From assembly GCF_031679605.1 (NCBI RefSeq), contig NZ_CP117522.1, forward strand, positions 310,001-374,000: 64,000 bases of DNA. Direction: 5' to 3'. Under the pieces are notes generated by a model, which did not search any database, had not been told where the DNA came from, and saw only the letters and a program-made list of their open reading frames with translations. The stretch comes from Streptomyces luomodiensis (GTDB lineage Bacteria > Actinomycetota > Actinomycetes > Streptomycetales > Streptomycetaceae). Position numbers and translations under genes: made by a program. Shown one piece after another: positions 1 to 8,245 of this stretch; the first letter of the stretch is position 1, and each line of letters opens with the position of its first letter.

Positions 1-36
1 ATCGTCGATACCATCTTCATCCCCGTGGTCACCTGA
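1..36 (+). CDS. C-terminal end of an unidentified gene
   Basis: The first 36 bases read as eleven codons (IVDTIFIPVVT) followed by TGA, in frame up to the left edge. A 28-bp perfect palindrome begins 13 bases after the stop, as expected for a gene end. Too little is present to name the family; the call rests on the open frame and the terminator. Confidence 0.45.
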   Translation: MVDTIFIPVVT

Positions 37-49
37 GGTGAAGCGCAAC

Positions 50-77
50 GAGCCCACTCCGCATGCGGAGTGGGCTC
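50..77. terminator. Perfect 28-bp palindrome, likely bidirectional terminator
   Basis: GAGCCCACTCCGC is followed directly by ATGC and the complement, so the whole element is its own reverse complement. It lies between the end of the plus-strand gene (stop at 36) and the 3' end of the minus-strand tRNA (86), so it could end both transcripts. There is no U-run, which is usual for Streptomyces terminators. Confidence 0.7.
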
Positions 78-85
78 GTCCCCTG

Positions 86-155
86 AGCGCTGGGCAGGCC
101 TTGCACCTGCATCTCCCCGCAGGAAGCGGGGTGTCTTTCCTTGGACCACCAACGC
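86..155 (-). tRNA. Atypical tRNA-Gly (anticodon UCC), possibly a pseudo-tRNA
   Basis: Read on the minus strand, a full cloverleaf folds: acceptor GCGTTGG pairs with CCAGCGC (one G-U), the D-stem is GTC/GAC, the anticodon stem CCCCG/CGGGG encloses CTTCCTG, and the T-stem GCAGG/CCTGC encloses TGCAAGG. The anticodon is TCC. G1-C72, C2-G71 and discriminator U73 are bacterial tRNA-Gly identity features. No CCA is encoded. Odd points are U rather than a purine at position 37, G in place of the nearly universal U55, a short D-loop (AAGGAA) and a 4-base variable loop. It may be a divergent working tRNA for GGA codons or a decaying copy. Confidence 0.6.
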
Positions 156-300
156 GCGGCCGGCTGCCCGGAGTTCGGGCGGCCGCGACAAGATCAAGCA
201 TAGCGCACGGTACCGACCAGCCGCCTCCGCCGTGATCCCCTTGCCGGCTGCTTCGACGAGCGCTACGACCTCCGCGACGCCGACCGTTCGCCGACGCCGT

Positions 301-1479
301 TCACGGGGTACGTGCGGGGCGGGCGGCAGGCGTGGCGAAGGATGCCGCCACCACGAGTATCAGGACCAGGAACAGCGCGTTGCGGAGTCCGAAGCGTTCG
401 CCGAGATGGCCGAGTGAGGGCGGTCCCACGAGGAAGGCGACGTAGCCGAGGGTGGCGGCGAGGGAGACCCTCGCCGCGGAGTCGTCGCCGGAGCCGCCGG
501 CCGCGGAGAGCGCCACGGGGAAGCCCAGCGACGCGCCGATGCCCCACAGCACGGCGGCTGTCGCCGCGACGGCCTGGTTGTCGACCAGGATCACGAGTGC
601 GATGCCGACGGCGCCGATGACCGCGCTGGCGCACAGGGCGGCCGCGTGTCCGTAGCGGTCGACGAACCGGCCGCCCGCGAAGCGGCCCACGGTCATCGAG
701 GCCGCGAAGACCGCGAACACGGCCGATCCGAGCGCGGGGTCGAAGCCATGACCGTCGACCATGACCAGCGGCAGCCAGTCGTTCGCCGTTCCCTCGGCCA
801 TGGCAAGGGCGAGGATGATGCCGCCGATGAGCAGCAGTTTCGGCTCCCTCCACACCGGGGGGCGCGCGGCGTCCCGCGGGTGCGTTCCGCTGTCCTGGCC
901 GGTTCGTCGGCCCACCCCGGCAGGAACGTAGCGGATCATCGGCACCAGGACGGCCAGTACCACGGCGGCGACGACGGCGAGATGCCACAGGACGGGGAAC
1001 GAGAGGGCGGTGAGCAGCATGCCGACGACCGCGCCGGCCACCGTGCCGAGACTGTAGAAGCCGTGCATCGCGGGGAGGGTGGACCGGCCGAGCAGCCGTT
1101 CCACCTCCGCCCCTTCGACGTTGAGGGCCACCTCACCGCCGCCCATCCCGAGGCCGATGAGTCCGAGCCCGAGGGCCACGACCGGATCCGCGCCCGCCGC
1201 GGCCCCCACACCGATGACGCCGGATCCCGCGGCGGTCGCCAGCGTTCCGGCCGCGATGACGGGCCGGGCGCCCCAGCGGGACACCAGCGGCCCCGAGCAC
1301 AGGATGCCCACCATGGACCCCACCGAGAGCCCGAACAGGACCAGGCCCATGCGTCCGGTGGAGGCCCCGAGCAGGTCGCGCACGTCGGGGGTGCGTGTCA
1401 CCCAGGACGCCATGGCCACGCCGGGCAGGAAGAACAGGGCGAACACGGCGATCCGACGCCGACCGAGACTGACCGTCAC
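301..1479 (-). CDS. MFS transporter
   Basis: A 392-residue, strongly hydrophobic protein with the alternating helices of a 12-segment major facilitator. It carries an MFS loop 2-3 motif near residue 65 (SRWGARPV) and a GGRFVDRYG repeat in the second half. It resembles the YbjJ-type subgroup of small-molecule exporters; the substrate cannot be read. The GTG at 1479 was chosen because translation upstream of it is hydrophilic and lacks an MFS N-terminus. It is divergent from a TetR gene with a palindromic operator between them, so drug- or metabolite-induced derepression is likely. Confidence 0.85.
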   Translation of the reverse strand: MTVSLGRRRIAVFALFFLPGVAMASWVTRTPDVRDLLGASTGRMGLVLFGLSVGSMVGILCSGPLVSRWGARPVIAAGTLATAAGSGVIGVGAAAGADPVVALGLGLIGLGMGGGEVALNVEGAEVERLLGRSTLPAMHGFYSLGTVAGAVVGMLLTALSFPVLWHLAVVAAVVLAVLVPMIRYVPAGVGRRTGQDSGTHPRDAARPPVWREPKLLLIGGIILALAMAEGTANDWLPLVMVDGHGFDPALGSAVFAVFAASMTVGRFAGGRFVDRYGHAAALCASAVIGAVGIALVILVDNQAVAATAAVLWGIGASLGFPVALSAAGGSGDDSAARVSLAATLGYVAFLVGPPSLGHLGERFGLRNALFLVLILVVAASFATPAARPARTP

Positions 1480-1515
1480 AGGGATGCCTCCAGCAGATGG
1501 CCGAACACACGAGTC

Positions 1516-1529
1516 TGTACGAGCGTACA
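1516..1529. promoter_or_regulatory. Palindromic operator between MFS and TetR genes
   Basis: TGTACGAGCGTACA is TGTACG-AG-CGTACA, a 6-2-6 perfect inverted repeat in an 86-bp divergent intergenic region. Position and symmetry suit a TetR dimer controlling both promoters. Confidence 0.6.
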
Positions 1530-1565
1530 CACTTGGCCGGAGTTCCGTTGTGACACATTGGAGGC

Positions 1566-2147
1566 GTGAGCGGCACACGGCGTGAGATCCCCAACGATCC
1601 CGGGCGCAGGGACCGGATCCTCGACGCCGCCCTCGACGTCATCGCCGAGGGCGGCGTTCACAAGACGACCCATCGCAAGATCGCCTCACGGGCCGGCGTC
1701 CCGCTGGGCTCGCTGACGTACTACTTCGACGGCATGGACGATCTGCTGGCGCTGGCGTTCGCCCGCCTCGCCGACACGATGTCCCAGCTCTACCGCCGCA
1801 CCCTGCACAGCGCCGGGTCGACCGCCGAGGCCGAGGCAGCCGTGGTCGAGCTGATCTGCGGACCGGCCTACGCCACCGACCGCGACATGACGCTCATCTT
1901 CGAGATGTACGCGTACGCCAACCACAACACCGCGGTAGCCGCGACCACCCGCTCCTGGCTGGCGCGCAGCCGCGAGAGCCTCGCCCTGCACTTCACTCCC
2001 GGAGTGGCCCGAGCCCTCGACGCCCTGATCGAGGGCTGGCCCATGCACCGCCGCTTCGACGCCGCCCCCCTCAACCGGCAACTCGTCGCCGGGGTCGTGC
2101 ACGCCGTCGTGACCGCCGGGCCCCACCTCCCCGACGAACAGCTCTGA
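1566..2147 (+). CDS. TetR-family transcriptional regulator
   Basis: 193 residues. The N-terminal TetR helix-turn-helix covers about residues 13-58 (RILDAALDVIAEGG, then THRKIASRAGVPLGSLTYYF), followed by a variable ligand-binding domain. It probably represses the divergent MFS gene and itself. The start is GTG; a GGAGG lies only one base before it, too close for normal spacing, yet no other in-frame start exists downstream before the DNA-binding domain. The ligand is unknown. Confidence 0.88.
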   Translation: MSGTRREIPNDPGRRDRILDAALDVIAEGGVHKTTHRKIASRAGVPLGSLTYYFDGMDDLLALAFARLADTMSQLYRRTLHSAGSTAEAEAAVVELICGPAYATDRDMTLIFEMYAYANHNTAVAATTRSWLARSRESLALHFTPGVARALDALIEGWPMHRRFDAAPLNRQLVAGVVHAVVTAGPHLPDEQL

Positions 2148-2170
2148 TCTCTTCGCCTTCCTACCGGCGG

Positions 2171-3043
2171 TCAGCTGCCTGCCGCGGCCGTGAGAGCCGC
2201 GTCGAGGAAGCGTCGCAGCATGGCGGAGTGGGTGTTGGGGTGGTAGGCGAGGCGGACGGGGATGGGCGGTGCGTCGTCCAGTGGGACGAAGCGCAGCGCC
2301 GGGTGGTGGATGCGGCGCTGGGCGGTGTCGGGAACGACGCCGATACCGCGGCCCGCGGCCACTGACTCGAGCCACTCGTCGAAGTTCGCGGTTTCCACGA
2401 TGTGTCGGGGACCGTCTCCGGCGGGCCAGGACCAGGGGCCGGTGGTACCGCTGGCGGTGTTGACCACCAGCGTCCACTGGTGGGCGTCTTTCCAGCTCAG
2501 GTGGTCGGCGATGGCCGGTTCGCCGCCGCGAGCGCATACGGCGGTGCGCCTCTCGTCGTACAGGTGCACCGTGCACACGGGCGGGGGCACGGGCTGGGTA
2601 CCGCGCAGGAGGGCGACATCGACACCGAGGCGGTCCAGGTCGTCGAGCGGGTCGTCGCTGCGGACCAGGGTGATGCGGGCGCCGGTGTCCCGCTCGAAAC
2701 GGGCGATCGCGTGCTGGGCCCAGGGATCGGGCAGCAGCCAGCTGAAGCCGAGCCGCAGCACCGACTCGCCTTGGGCGGCGGCCAGAGCCTGGTCGAAGGC
2801 GGCCAGGGTGCGCTCGACGTGGGGGAGGAACCTGGCGCCCGCGTCGGTCAGGTCCACGTGGCGGGTGGAACGGTCCAGCAGCCGTACGTCGAGGGCGGTC
2901 TCCAGTTGCGCGACGGTACGGCTCAACGCCGGCTGGGCGATCAGCAGGTGTTCGGCGGCCCGGGTGAAGGAGCGATGCCGGGCCACCGCGGCGAATGCCC
3001 GCAGATGTCTCAGCTCGATGCCGCTGTCGGACGCCGCCGTCAT
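2171..3043 (-). CDS. LysR-family transcriptional regulator
   Basis: 290 residues with a canonical LysR winged helix at about 8-65 (LRHLRAFAAVARHRSFTRAA, then QPALSRTVAQLE) and a periplasmic-binding-like effector domain. The ATG at 3043 is preferred over one four codons upstream because GGGGGC lies just before it. It diverges from the MFS and nitronate monooxygenase genes across about 117 bases and most likely activates them; the co-inducer is unknown. Confidence 0.88.
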   Translation of the reverse strand: MTAASDSGIELRHLRAFAAVARHRSFTRAAEHLLIAQPALSRTVAQLETALDVRLLDRSTRHVDLTDAGARFLPHVERTLAAFDQALAAAQGESVLRLGFSWLLPDPWAQHAIARFERDTGARITLVRSDDPLDDLDRLGVDVALLRGTQPVPPPVCTVHLYDERRTAVCARGGEPAIADHLSWKDAHQWTLVVNTASGTTGPWSWPAGDGPRHIVETANFDEWLESVAAGRGIGVVPDTAQRRIHHPALRFVPLDDAPPIPVRLAYHPNTHSAMLRRFLDAALTAAAGS

Positions 3044-3160
3044 CGCTGCCCCCATTCATGCCGCTGCCGCATATGTGCAGCGTAACCGGTATTTCTCAGC
3101 GCCGTGCGGGCGGCCTAGCGTCAATGGCACCTCATCGTCAACGAAAAGGTGATCCCAACT

Positions 3161-4363
3161 ATGGTGCTCGCGCCCGCCGGCTCGTCGGCGGCCTCACCCT
3201 GGCCGACCGTCGCACGCGCCGCGGCGGCCCTGGCCGCCGCGATGGGAGTGGGCCGGTTCGCGTACACGCCGATCATGCCGCTCATGCACACGCAGGCCGG
3301 ACTGTCGGACGGGTCGGGGGCATCCCTGGCCACGGCCAACTACATCGGCTACCTGATCGGCGCACTGCTCGGCATCGCCCTGCCCGCCCTCGTCCGGTCG
3401 GCGACCGCGCTGCGCTGTGGGCTGCTCCTCCTTGCGGCCACCATGGCCGCGATGCCCCTCACCCATGACCCCGACGTCTGGTGGGCGCTGCGGCTGGTGG
3501 CGGGCGCCGCCAGCGCCCTGGTGTTCATGATCGCCGTGAGCGCCCTGCTGACGGGGCTCGCCGCGCACGCGCAGCACATGGCCGGCTGGGCGTTCGGCGG
3601 CGTCGGCGCGGGCATCGCCCTGTCCGGTCTGCTGGTGGCCGTACTCCAGCAGATCGGCTCCTGGCAGGCCGCCTGGCTGGCATGCGCGGCACTGACGGCA
3701 GTCCTGGCCGCCGGCACCTGGCGTCTCGCGACGCCACCGACTCCGGCCCCGGCTCCGGCCACGCCCGCCGCGGATGGGGTACCGGCCCGACCGCGCACCC
3801 GCCGCTGGTTCCTCGCCCTGATGGCCAGCTACACCCTGGAGGGCATCGGTTACATCATCGCCGGAACCTTCCTGGTCGCCGCCATCCAGCAGGGCGCGCC
3901 CGGCTGGATCGGCAACAGCGCCTGGATCGTGGTGGGCCTGGCCGCGCTGCCCTCCTGCGCCCTGTGGATGCGCCTGGCCCGCCGCTTCTCCCGCCCGGCC
4001 CTGCTGATGGTGTCGCTGTCGCTCCAGGCCGCCGGCATCGCCCTGCCCGCCCTCTTCGCCGGCAGCACCCCCGCCCTCGGCGCGGCCGTGCTGTTCGGCG
4101 CCACCTTCATGGGCGTGAGCACCATGGCCCTGGCCATCGGCACCCACCTGCGCATCCCGCGCGCCGTCGCCCTTCTCACCGCCGGCTACAGCATCGGACA
4201 GGTCCTCGGTCCGCCCCTGGCCGCACCGCTGCTGCGCCACGGCTACCACCAGGCGCTCCTCCTCGCCGCCGCCCTGGTCCTGGCAGCTGCCTGCGGCGCC
4301 GCCGCCTGCTGCATCCGTTTCCCCCACCACCTCGCCCACGCCACGTCACCATCCGCCGCCTGA
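3161..4363 (+). CDS. YbfB/YjiJ-family MFS transporter
   Basis: A 400-residue major facilitator with the family hallmark near the N-terminus (MGVGRFAYTPIMPLM), about twelve hydrophobic segments and a charged central loop near residue 200. The ATG at 3161 is chosen because AAAGGTGA sits nine bases upstream; a GTG four codons earlier has no ribosome site. It is followed after 17 bases by a nitronate monooxygenase gene, probably in the same transcript, with a divergent LysR gene upstream. Substrate unknown; export of a small organic compound is likely. Confidence 0.85.
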   Translation: MVLAPAGSSAASPWPTVARAAAALAAAMGVGRFAYTPIMPLMHTQAGLSDGSGASLATANYIGYLIGALLGIALPALVRSATALRCGLLLLAATMAAMPLTHDPDVWWALRLVAGAASALVFMIAVSALLTGLAAHAQHMAGWAFGGVGAGIALSGLLVAVLQQIGSWQAAWLACAALTAVLAAGTWRLATPPTPAPAPATPAADGVPARPRTRRWFLALMASYTLEGIGYIIAGTFLVAAIQQGAPGWIGNSAWIVVGLAALPSCALWMRLARRFSRPALLMVSLSLQAAGIALPALFAGSTPALGAAVLFGATFMGVSTMALAIGTHLRIPRAVALLTAGYSIGQVLGPPLAAPLLRHGYHQALLLAAALVLAAACGAAACCIRFPHHLAHATSPSAA

Positions 4364-4380
4364 CCCCCGGGAGCCTCCGC

Positions 4381-5412
4381 ATGCCCCGCGACCTGTCGTC
4401 GCTGAAGACGCCCCTGCCCGTCTGGGCCGCCCCGATGGCCGGCGGCCCCAGTACCCCCGCCCTCGTCAAGGCCGCCGCCCGCGCCGGAGGTATCGGCTTC
4501 CTCGCCGGGGGCTACAAAACCCCGCACGACCTCGCCGCCCAGATCGCCCAAGTCCGCGACGACGGCCTGCCCTTCGGCGTCAACCTCTTCGCCCCCAACC
4601 CCGTGCCCATCGCCGCGGAGCACTACCGCGCCTACGCCCGCGCCCTACAGAAAGAAGCCGACCGTTACGGTCTCACCCTCCCCACGGAGCCGCCCGCGGA
4701 AGACGACGACGCCTGGACCGGGAAACTCGACCTCCTGCTCGCCAACCCCGTGCCCTTGGTCTCCTTCACCTTCGGACTGCCCGCTCCCGACACCGTCCGT
4801 GCCCTCCAGGAGGCGGGCACCCTCGTCGCCCAGACCGTCACCTCGCCTGCAGAAGCCCTCGCCGCGGCGAACACCGGCGCCGATCTGCTGATCGTCCAAG
4901 CCCCCGCCGCCGGCGGCCACTCCGCGACCCTCACCCCCGACCGTCTCCCCCGTCCCATCCCCCTGCCCGACCTGGTCAGCGACGTACGCCACACCACCCA
5001 CCTCCCGGTCATCGCCGCAGGAGGCATCGCCACCGCGGCCGACACCGCGGCCGCCCTGAAAGCCGGCGCCCACGCCGCCATGGCCGGCACCGCACTGCTG
5101 CGCACCCACGAAAGCGGCGCCTCAGCCGCCCACAAAGCCGCCCTCGGCGACCCCGCCTTCACCACCACCGTCACCACCCGCGCCTTTACCGGCCGCCCCG
5201 CCCGCGCCCTGCGCAACCGCTTCATCGACGACTACGAATCCATCGCCCCACTGGGCTATCCCGCCCTCCACCACCTCACCAGCGCCCTGCGCAAGGCCGC
5301 CACCGCGGCCCATGACACCGCCCTGATCCACCTGTGGGCAGGCACCGGCCACCGCCACGCCCGAAGCGAACCCGCCACCCAAACCCTCACCCGCCTCGCG
5401 GCCGGCCTGTGA
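4381..5412 (+). CDS. Nitronate monooxygenase (2-nitropropane dioxygenase family)
   Basis: 343 residues forming an FMN-binding TIM barrel. Family features visible are [12 protein letters not shown] at the start, a PFGVNLF strand near 60, a GGHS flavin/catalytic-histidine region near residue 180, and the late phosphate-binding [12 protein letters not shown]. These enzymes oxidise nitroalkanes such as propionate-3-nitronate using FMN and oxygen. GGGAG eight bases upstream supports this ATG. It is the second gene of the MFS transcript, which suggests uptake/export paired with detoxification of a nitro compound; that role is inference. Confidence 0.85.
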   Translation: MPRDLSSLKTPLPVWAAPMAGGPSTPALVKAAARAGGIGFLAGGYKTPHDLAAQIAQVRDDGLPFGVNLFAPNPVPIAAEHYRAYARALQKEADRYGLTLPTEPPAEDDDAWTGKLDLLLANPVPLVSFTFGLPAPDTVRALQEAGTLVAQTVTSPAEALAAANTGADLLIVQAPAAGGHSATLTPDRLPRPIPLPDLVSDVRHTTHLPVIAAGGIATAADTAAALKAGAHAAMAGTALLRTHESGASAAHKAALGDPAFTTTVTTRAFTGRPARALRNRFIDDYESIAPLGYPALHHLTSALRKAATAAHDTALIHLWAGTGHRHARSEPATQTLTRLAAGL

Positions 5413-5442
5413 TCGGTCCTCAGGATCGTGCCCGCCAACGCT

Positions 5443-5472
5443 GGGCGGCGGCACCGGCCGGTGCCGCCGCCC
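5443..5472. terminator. Perfect 30-bp palindrome terminator
   Basis: GGGCGGCGGCACCGG is followed immediately by its reverse complement, 30 bases after the nitronate monooxygenase stop. A long GC-only stem without a U-run is the usual Streptomyces terminator form. Confidence 0.7.
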
Positions 5473-5556
5473 CTCGTACGTCTGGCCCTTACCCGCCGTC
5501 GGCCGTGGCGGTACGGTCGTGAACAGACCCCCGGGAAGCGAGGCCGGTGCGCGCCA

Positions 5557-5820
5557 GCGGCGCCGTTGGTCGGCCCGTAGCTCGAAGTCGCCGTAGCTGT
5601 TGTCGGCGGGGTTGACCGTCACGCCGGGAGCCGCGATCTCGTCGATGCGGTCGAGTACATCGGTCGAGAGTGTGACGTCGGCAGCGGGCAGGAACGCCTT
5701 GAGCTGCTCCATGGTGCGCGGTCCGATGATCGCCGAGGGGGAGCACGTGCTCCTCGATGCCACGGACCAGGATCGAGTACGGCGGCTGCTCGGTCACGAA
5801 CCGCTCCACCGGCCACCTCA
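5557..5820 (-). pseudogene. Relic of an aldo/keto reductase
   Basis: Two pieces of one aldo/keto reductase lie in different frames. The upstream piece (about 5737-5820) has the family stretch [20 protein letters not shown]. The downstream piece (about 5557-5742) has [19 protein letters not shown] and the C-terminal [20 protein letters not shown]. Roughly 100 residues that normally separate them are missing, the frame shifts at the junction, the N-terminal half is absent, and the original stop has been lost. It is a deletion remnant lying directly upstream of the tap promoter. Confidence 0.75.
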
Positions 5821-5941
5821 CGGCGTGTGCGGCATCGACCCGCACCCCTACCACTCGAGGTCTGCATCCGACGGTCCAGTACGCATGGGCTGTCGCCGAG
5901 ACGGGCCGGCGTTGCACTCGGACACCCTTCGCGTGCCGTCC

Positions 5942-5968
5942 GTACGGCAAAAGTACGCTCTCCGTACG
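5942..5968. promoter_or_regulatory. Three GTACG motifs phased at 11 bp before tap
   Basis: GTACG begins at 5942, 5953 and 5964, exactly one helical turn apart; the outer two are within the palindrome CCGTACGG. A TAGGGT (5979-5984) that could serve as a -10 box follows, then CGGAGG before the tap start. The array lies where a promoter regulator would bind. Confidence 0.5.
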
Positions 5969-6003
5969 GTTGTTGCGGTAGGGTGCCGACCCGGAGGTGT
6001 CCC

Positions 6004-8238
6004 ATGTCCGAGTTGTTCGACGCGGTCGACGCACTGGTCGCGTCCCGCTCGCCGCTGCCGCCGGCAGGGGAGCGCAAGCGGCTGCGCCAGGCGCACGGCC
6101 TGACGCTGGACGAAGTGGCCGCCGCCCTGAAGGTGCGCCGGGCGACGGTGTCCGGCTGGGAGTCCAGCAAGAAACCCACCGAGCCGCGCGGGCCGGAGCG
6201 TGAGGCATACGCACGGCTGCTGAACAAGCTCGCGGAACTCTACCCCGCGCCGGCGACGCCGCGGGAGCCGACGGCCGCGCCGGCGCCGGCCGCGTCCCCC
6301 CGCACGCCTGCCCCGGCGGAGCGGGCCGTGTCCACCGGCCCGGCCCCGGAGGCCGCGGCCATGACGGCAGCCCATGGAAACGCCCAGCCCGCCCCCGCTC
6401 CGCCCGCTGCCGCTGCGCCGCGTCCGGCGCGCACCGCCAGGACGTCGTCGACGTCGCGCCACCCGGATGTGAAGAAGGCGGCCCCGGCCGGCCCCCCGGC
6501 GCCGGTCGCCGCGCGGTTCGAGAACGGACCGCTCGCGGTCGTCGACGTCGAGGACGGCCAGGTGCTGGCGTACTGCCCCGGCGGCCTGATCCTGGACGTA
6601 CCCGCCAAGTCTCTCCCGGCCCTGGTGGACTGGACGCTGCGCGAGGCGAGGCTCGGGCAGCCGAAGCTGTCCGGGCCGGGCAAGGACGCCGACCCGCTGC
6701 TCGTGCTCACCGAGGCCGCGCTGGAGCGCTACGGGCTGCCGGTCACCCTCACGGAGGAGGAGCGGCTCGCCGGGCGGATCCCGGAGGGGCACAAGGTCAT
6801 CAAGCAGCTGAGCCGCGCCGAGTGGAAGCTCACGAAGCGCGGGTTCGGGCCGTGGGCGCGGGTCTACCGCCCCGCGCAGGGCGCGGAACGGACCTGCGTG
6901 CAGCTGTGCATCCCGTCCTGGCACGCGCTCGACTCCCGGCACTGGGGCCGCGCCGGCCAGCTTCCGCCGCCGGAACTCGCCCGGCTCCTGGGGGTGTACG
7001 CGTCCCGGGTGATGACGCCGCGCGGCTCCACCGCCGTCACCGGCCTGGAACTGATGACCGCGCTCCACCCGGCCACCCGCGCCTCCGAACCGGACGCCGA
7101 CGGCAAGCGGCACTCCGAGCACAACCCCGGCTCGCTGGGCAAGGACCCGGTGGACTGCGCTCCGTGCGAGGCACCCGACGGGCATCCCCTGCTGGCGGAC
7201 CTGCCGCGCTTCCACGTGCGCGGCCCGGCCGAGAAGCTGTTCGAGGAGGCGTACGACTGGGCACGGCCCATGACCGACGCCGAATGCACCAGACGGCACC
7301 TGGTGGGCATCGACGTGAACATGGCCTTCGCCGCCGGAGCGAACGGCCTGATCGTGGGCCTCGGCGCGCCGACGCACGTCAAGGCGCCGGTGTTCGACGC
7401 GAAGCTGCCCGGATCGTGGCTGGTCGACCTGTCCCATGTCGACCTGTCCCGGGTGAAGATCGCCAAGGACACGTGGGCGGATCTGGACGGCAGCCTGCTG
7501 CCGAGCCCGTTCACGCCGAAGGGCGAGCGCCCCGACGGCCCTGCCTGGTACGCGACACCCACCGTCGCCTACGCCCAGGAGCTGGGGTACCAGGTGCGCC
7601 CGATCGAGGCGTGGGTGCGCCACGACAACGGCCGCTACCTGGACGCCTGGTACAACCGGTTGCGCGATGCCTACCTGGCCACGATGGCCGACCTCGGCGT
7701 CGACGCGAACCTGGCGCCGGCGGACTTCCTGACGGCCATGGACGGCTACCAGCAGCGCGACCCGCAACTGGCGATGGTGGTCTCCGCGATCAAGGCGACG
7801 GTCAAGGGCGGCCTGGGCAAGCTGCGCGAGCGGCCCCGCGGCGAAGGCTGGCGGCCGGGCCGGCCGTGGCGGGCCCTCGCCCGTCCCACGTGGCGGCCGG
7901 ACATCCGCGCGGCGGTCATCTCCCGCACCCGGATCAACCTGCATCGCAAGATCGTCAAGCATGCGGCGTTCACCGGTCAGTACCCGGTCGCGATCCTCTC
8001 CGACTGCGTCGTGTACGCGACCGACGGCACCACACCGCTGGACTTCCTGCCCTACCGGGACGGCAAGCCACTGCCGGGCGGCTTCAAGCTCGGGGTCAAC
8101 CCCGGCCTGGTGAAGTGGGAGGGCACCCAGACCGTCCTGTGGGGCGAAGAAGTCCGCGACCGGTTCGACGCCCCCGAGCTCAACCTGGCCCGGTACATCA
8201 AGGACGGCACCGTCACCGACGCCGACAACGGGGAGTAG
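6004..8238 (+). CDS. tap: Telomere-associated protein Tap
   Basis: 744 residues. An N-terminal Cro/XRE-like helix-turn-helix lies at about 20-70 (RQAHGLTLDEVAAALKVRRA), then an Ala/Pro-rich linker at about 80-160, then a long conserved region matching Streptomyces Tap. Known role: Tap binds the 3' single-stranded overhang at the ends of linear replicons and recruits the terminal protein during end patching. The next gene, seven bases after the stop, is tpg, the invariant partner. The start is ATG with CGGAGG upstream; the frame runs open further 5' but without Tap sequence. A phased repeat array precedes it. Confidence 0.93.
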   Translation: MSELFDAVDALVASRSPLPPAGERKRLRQAHGLTLDEVAAALKVRRATVSGWESSKKPTEPRGPEREAYARLLNKLAELYPAPATPREPTAAPAPAASPRTPAPAERAVSTGPAPEAAAMTAAHGNAQPAPAPPAAAAPRPARTARTSSTSRHPDVKKAAPAGPPAPVAARFENGPLAVVDVEDGQVLAYCPGGLILDVPAKSLPALVDWTLREARLGQPKLSGPGKDADPLLVLTEAALERYGLPVTLTEEERLAGRIPEGHKVIKQLSRAEWKLTKRGFGPWARVYRPAQGAERTCVQLCIPSWHALDSRHWGRAGQLPPPELARLLGVYASRVMTPRGSTAVTGLELMTALHPATRASEPDADGKRHSEHNPGSLGKDPVDCAPCEAPDGHPLLADLPRFHVRGPAEKLFEEAYDWARPMTDAECTRRHLVGIDVNMAFAAGANGLIVGLGAPTHVKAPVFDAKLPGSWLVDLSHVDLSRVKIAKDTWADLDGSLLPSPFTPKGERPDGPAWYATPTVAYAQELGYQVRPIEAWVRHDNGRYLDAWYNRLRDAYLATMADLGVDANLAPADFLTAMDGYQQRDPQLAMVVSAIKATVKGGLGKLRERPRGEGWRPGRPWRALARPTWRPDIRAAVISRTRINLHRKIVKHAAFTGQYPVAILSDCVVYATDGTTPLDFLPYRDGKPLPGGFKLGVNPGLVKWEGTQTVLWGEEVRDRFDAPELNLARYIKDGTVTDADNGE

Positions 8239-8245
8239 GTAGCCG

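Noticed and set aside
3481-5412. A 643-codon frame that would fuse a long N-terminus to nitronate monooxygenase
   Set aside because: The upstream part is the shifted frame of the MFS gene; the enzyme begins at the ATG at 4381 with a ribosome site.
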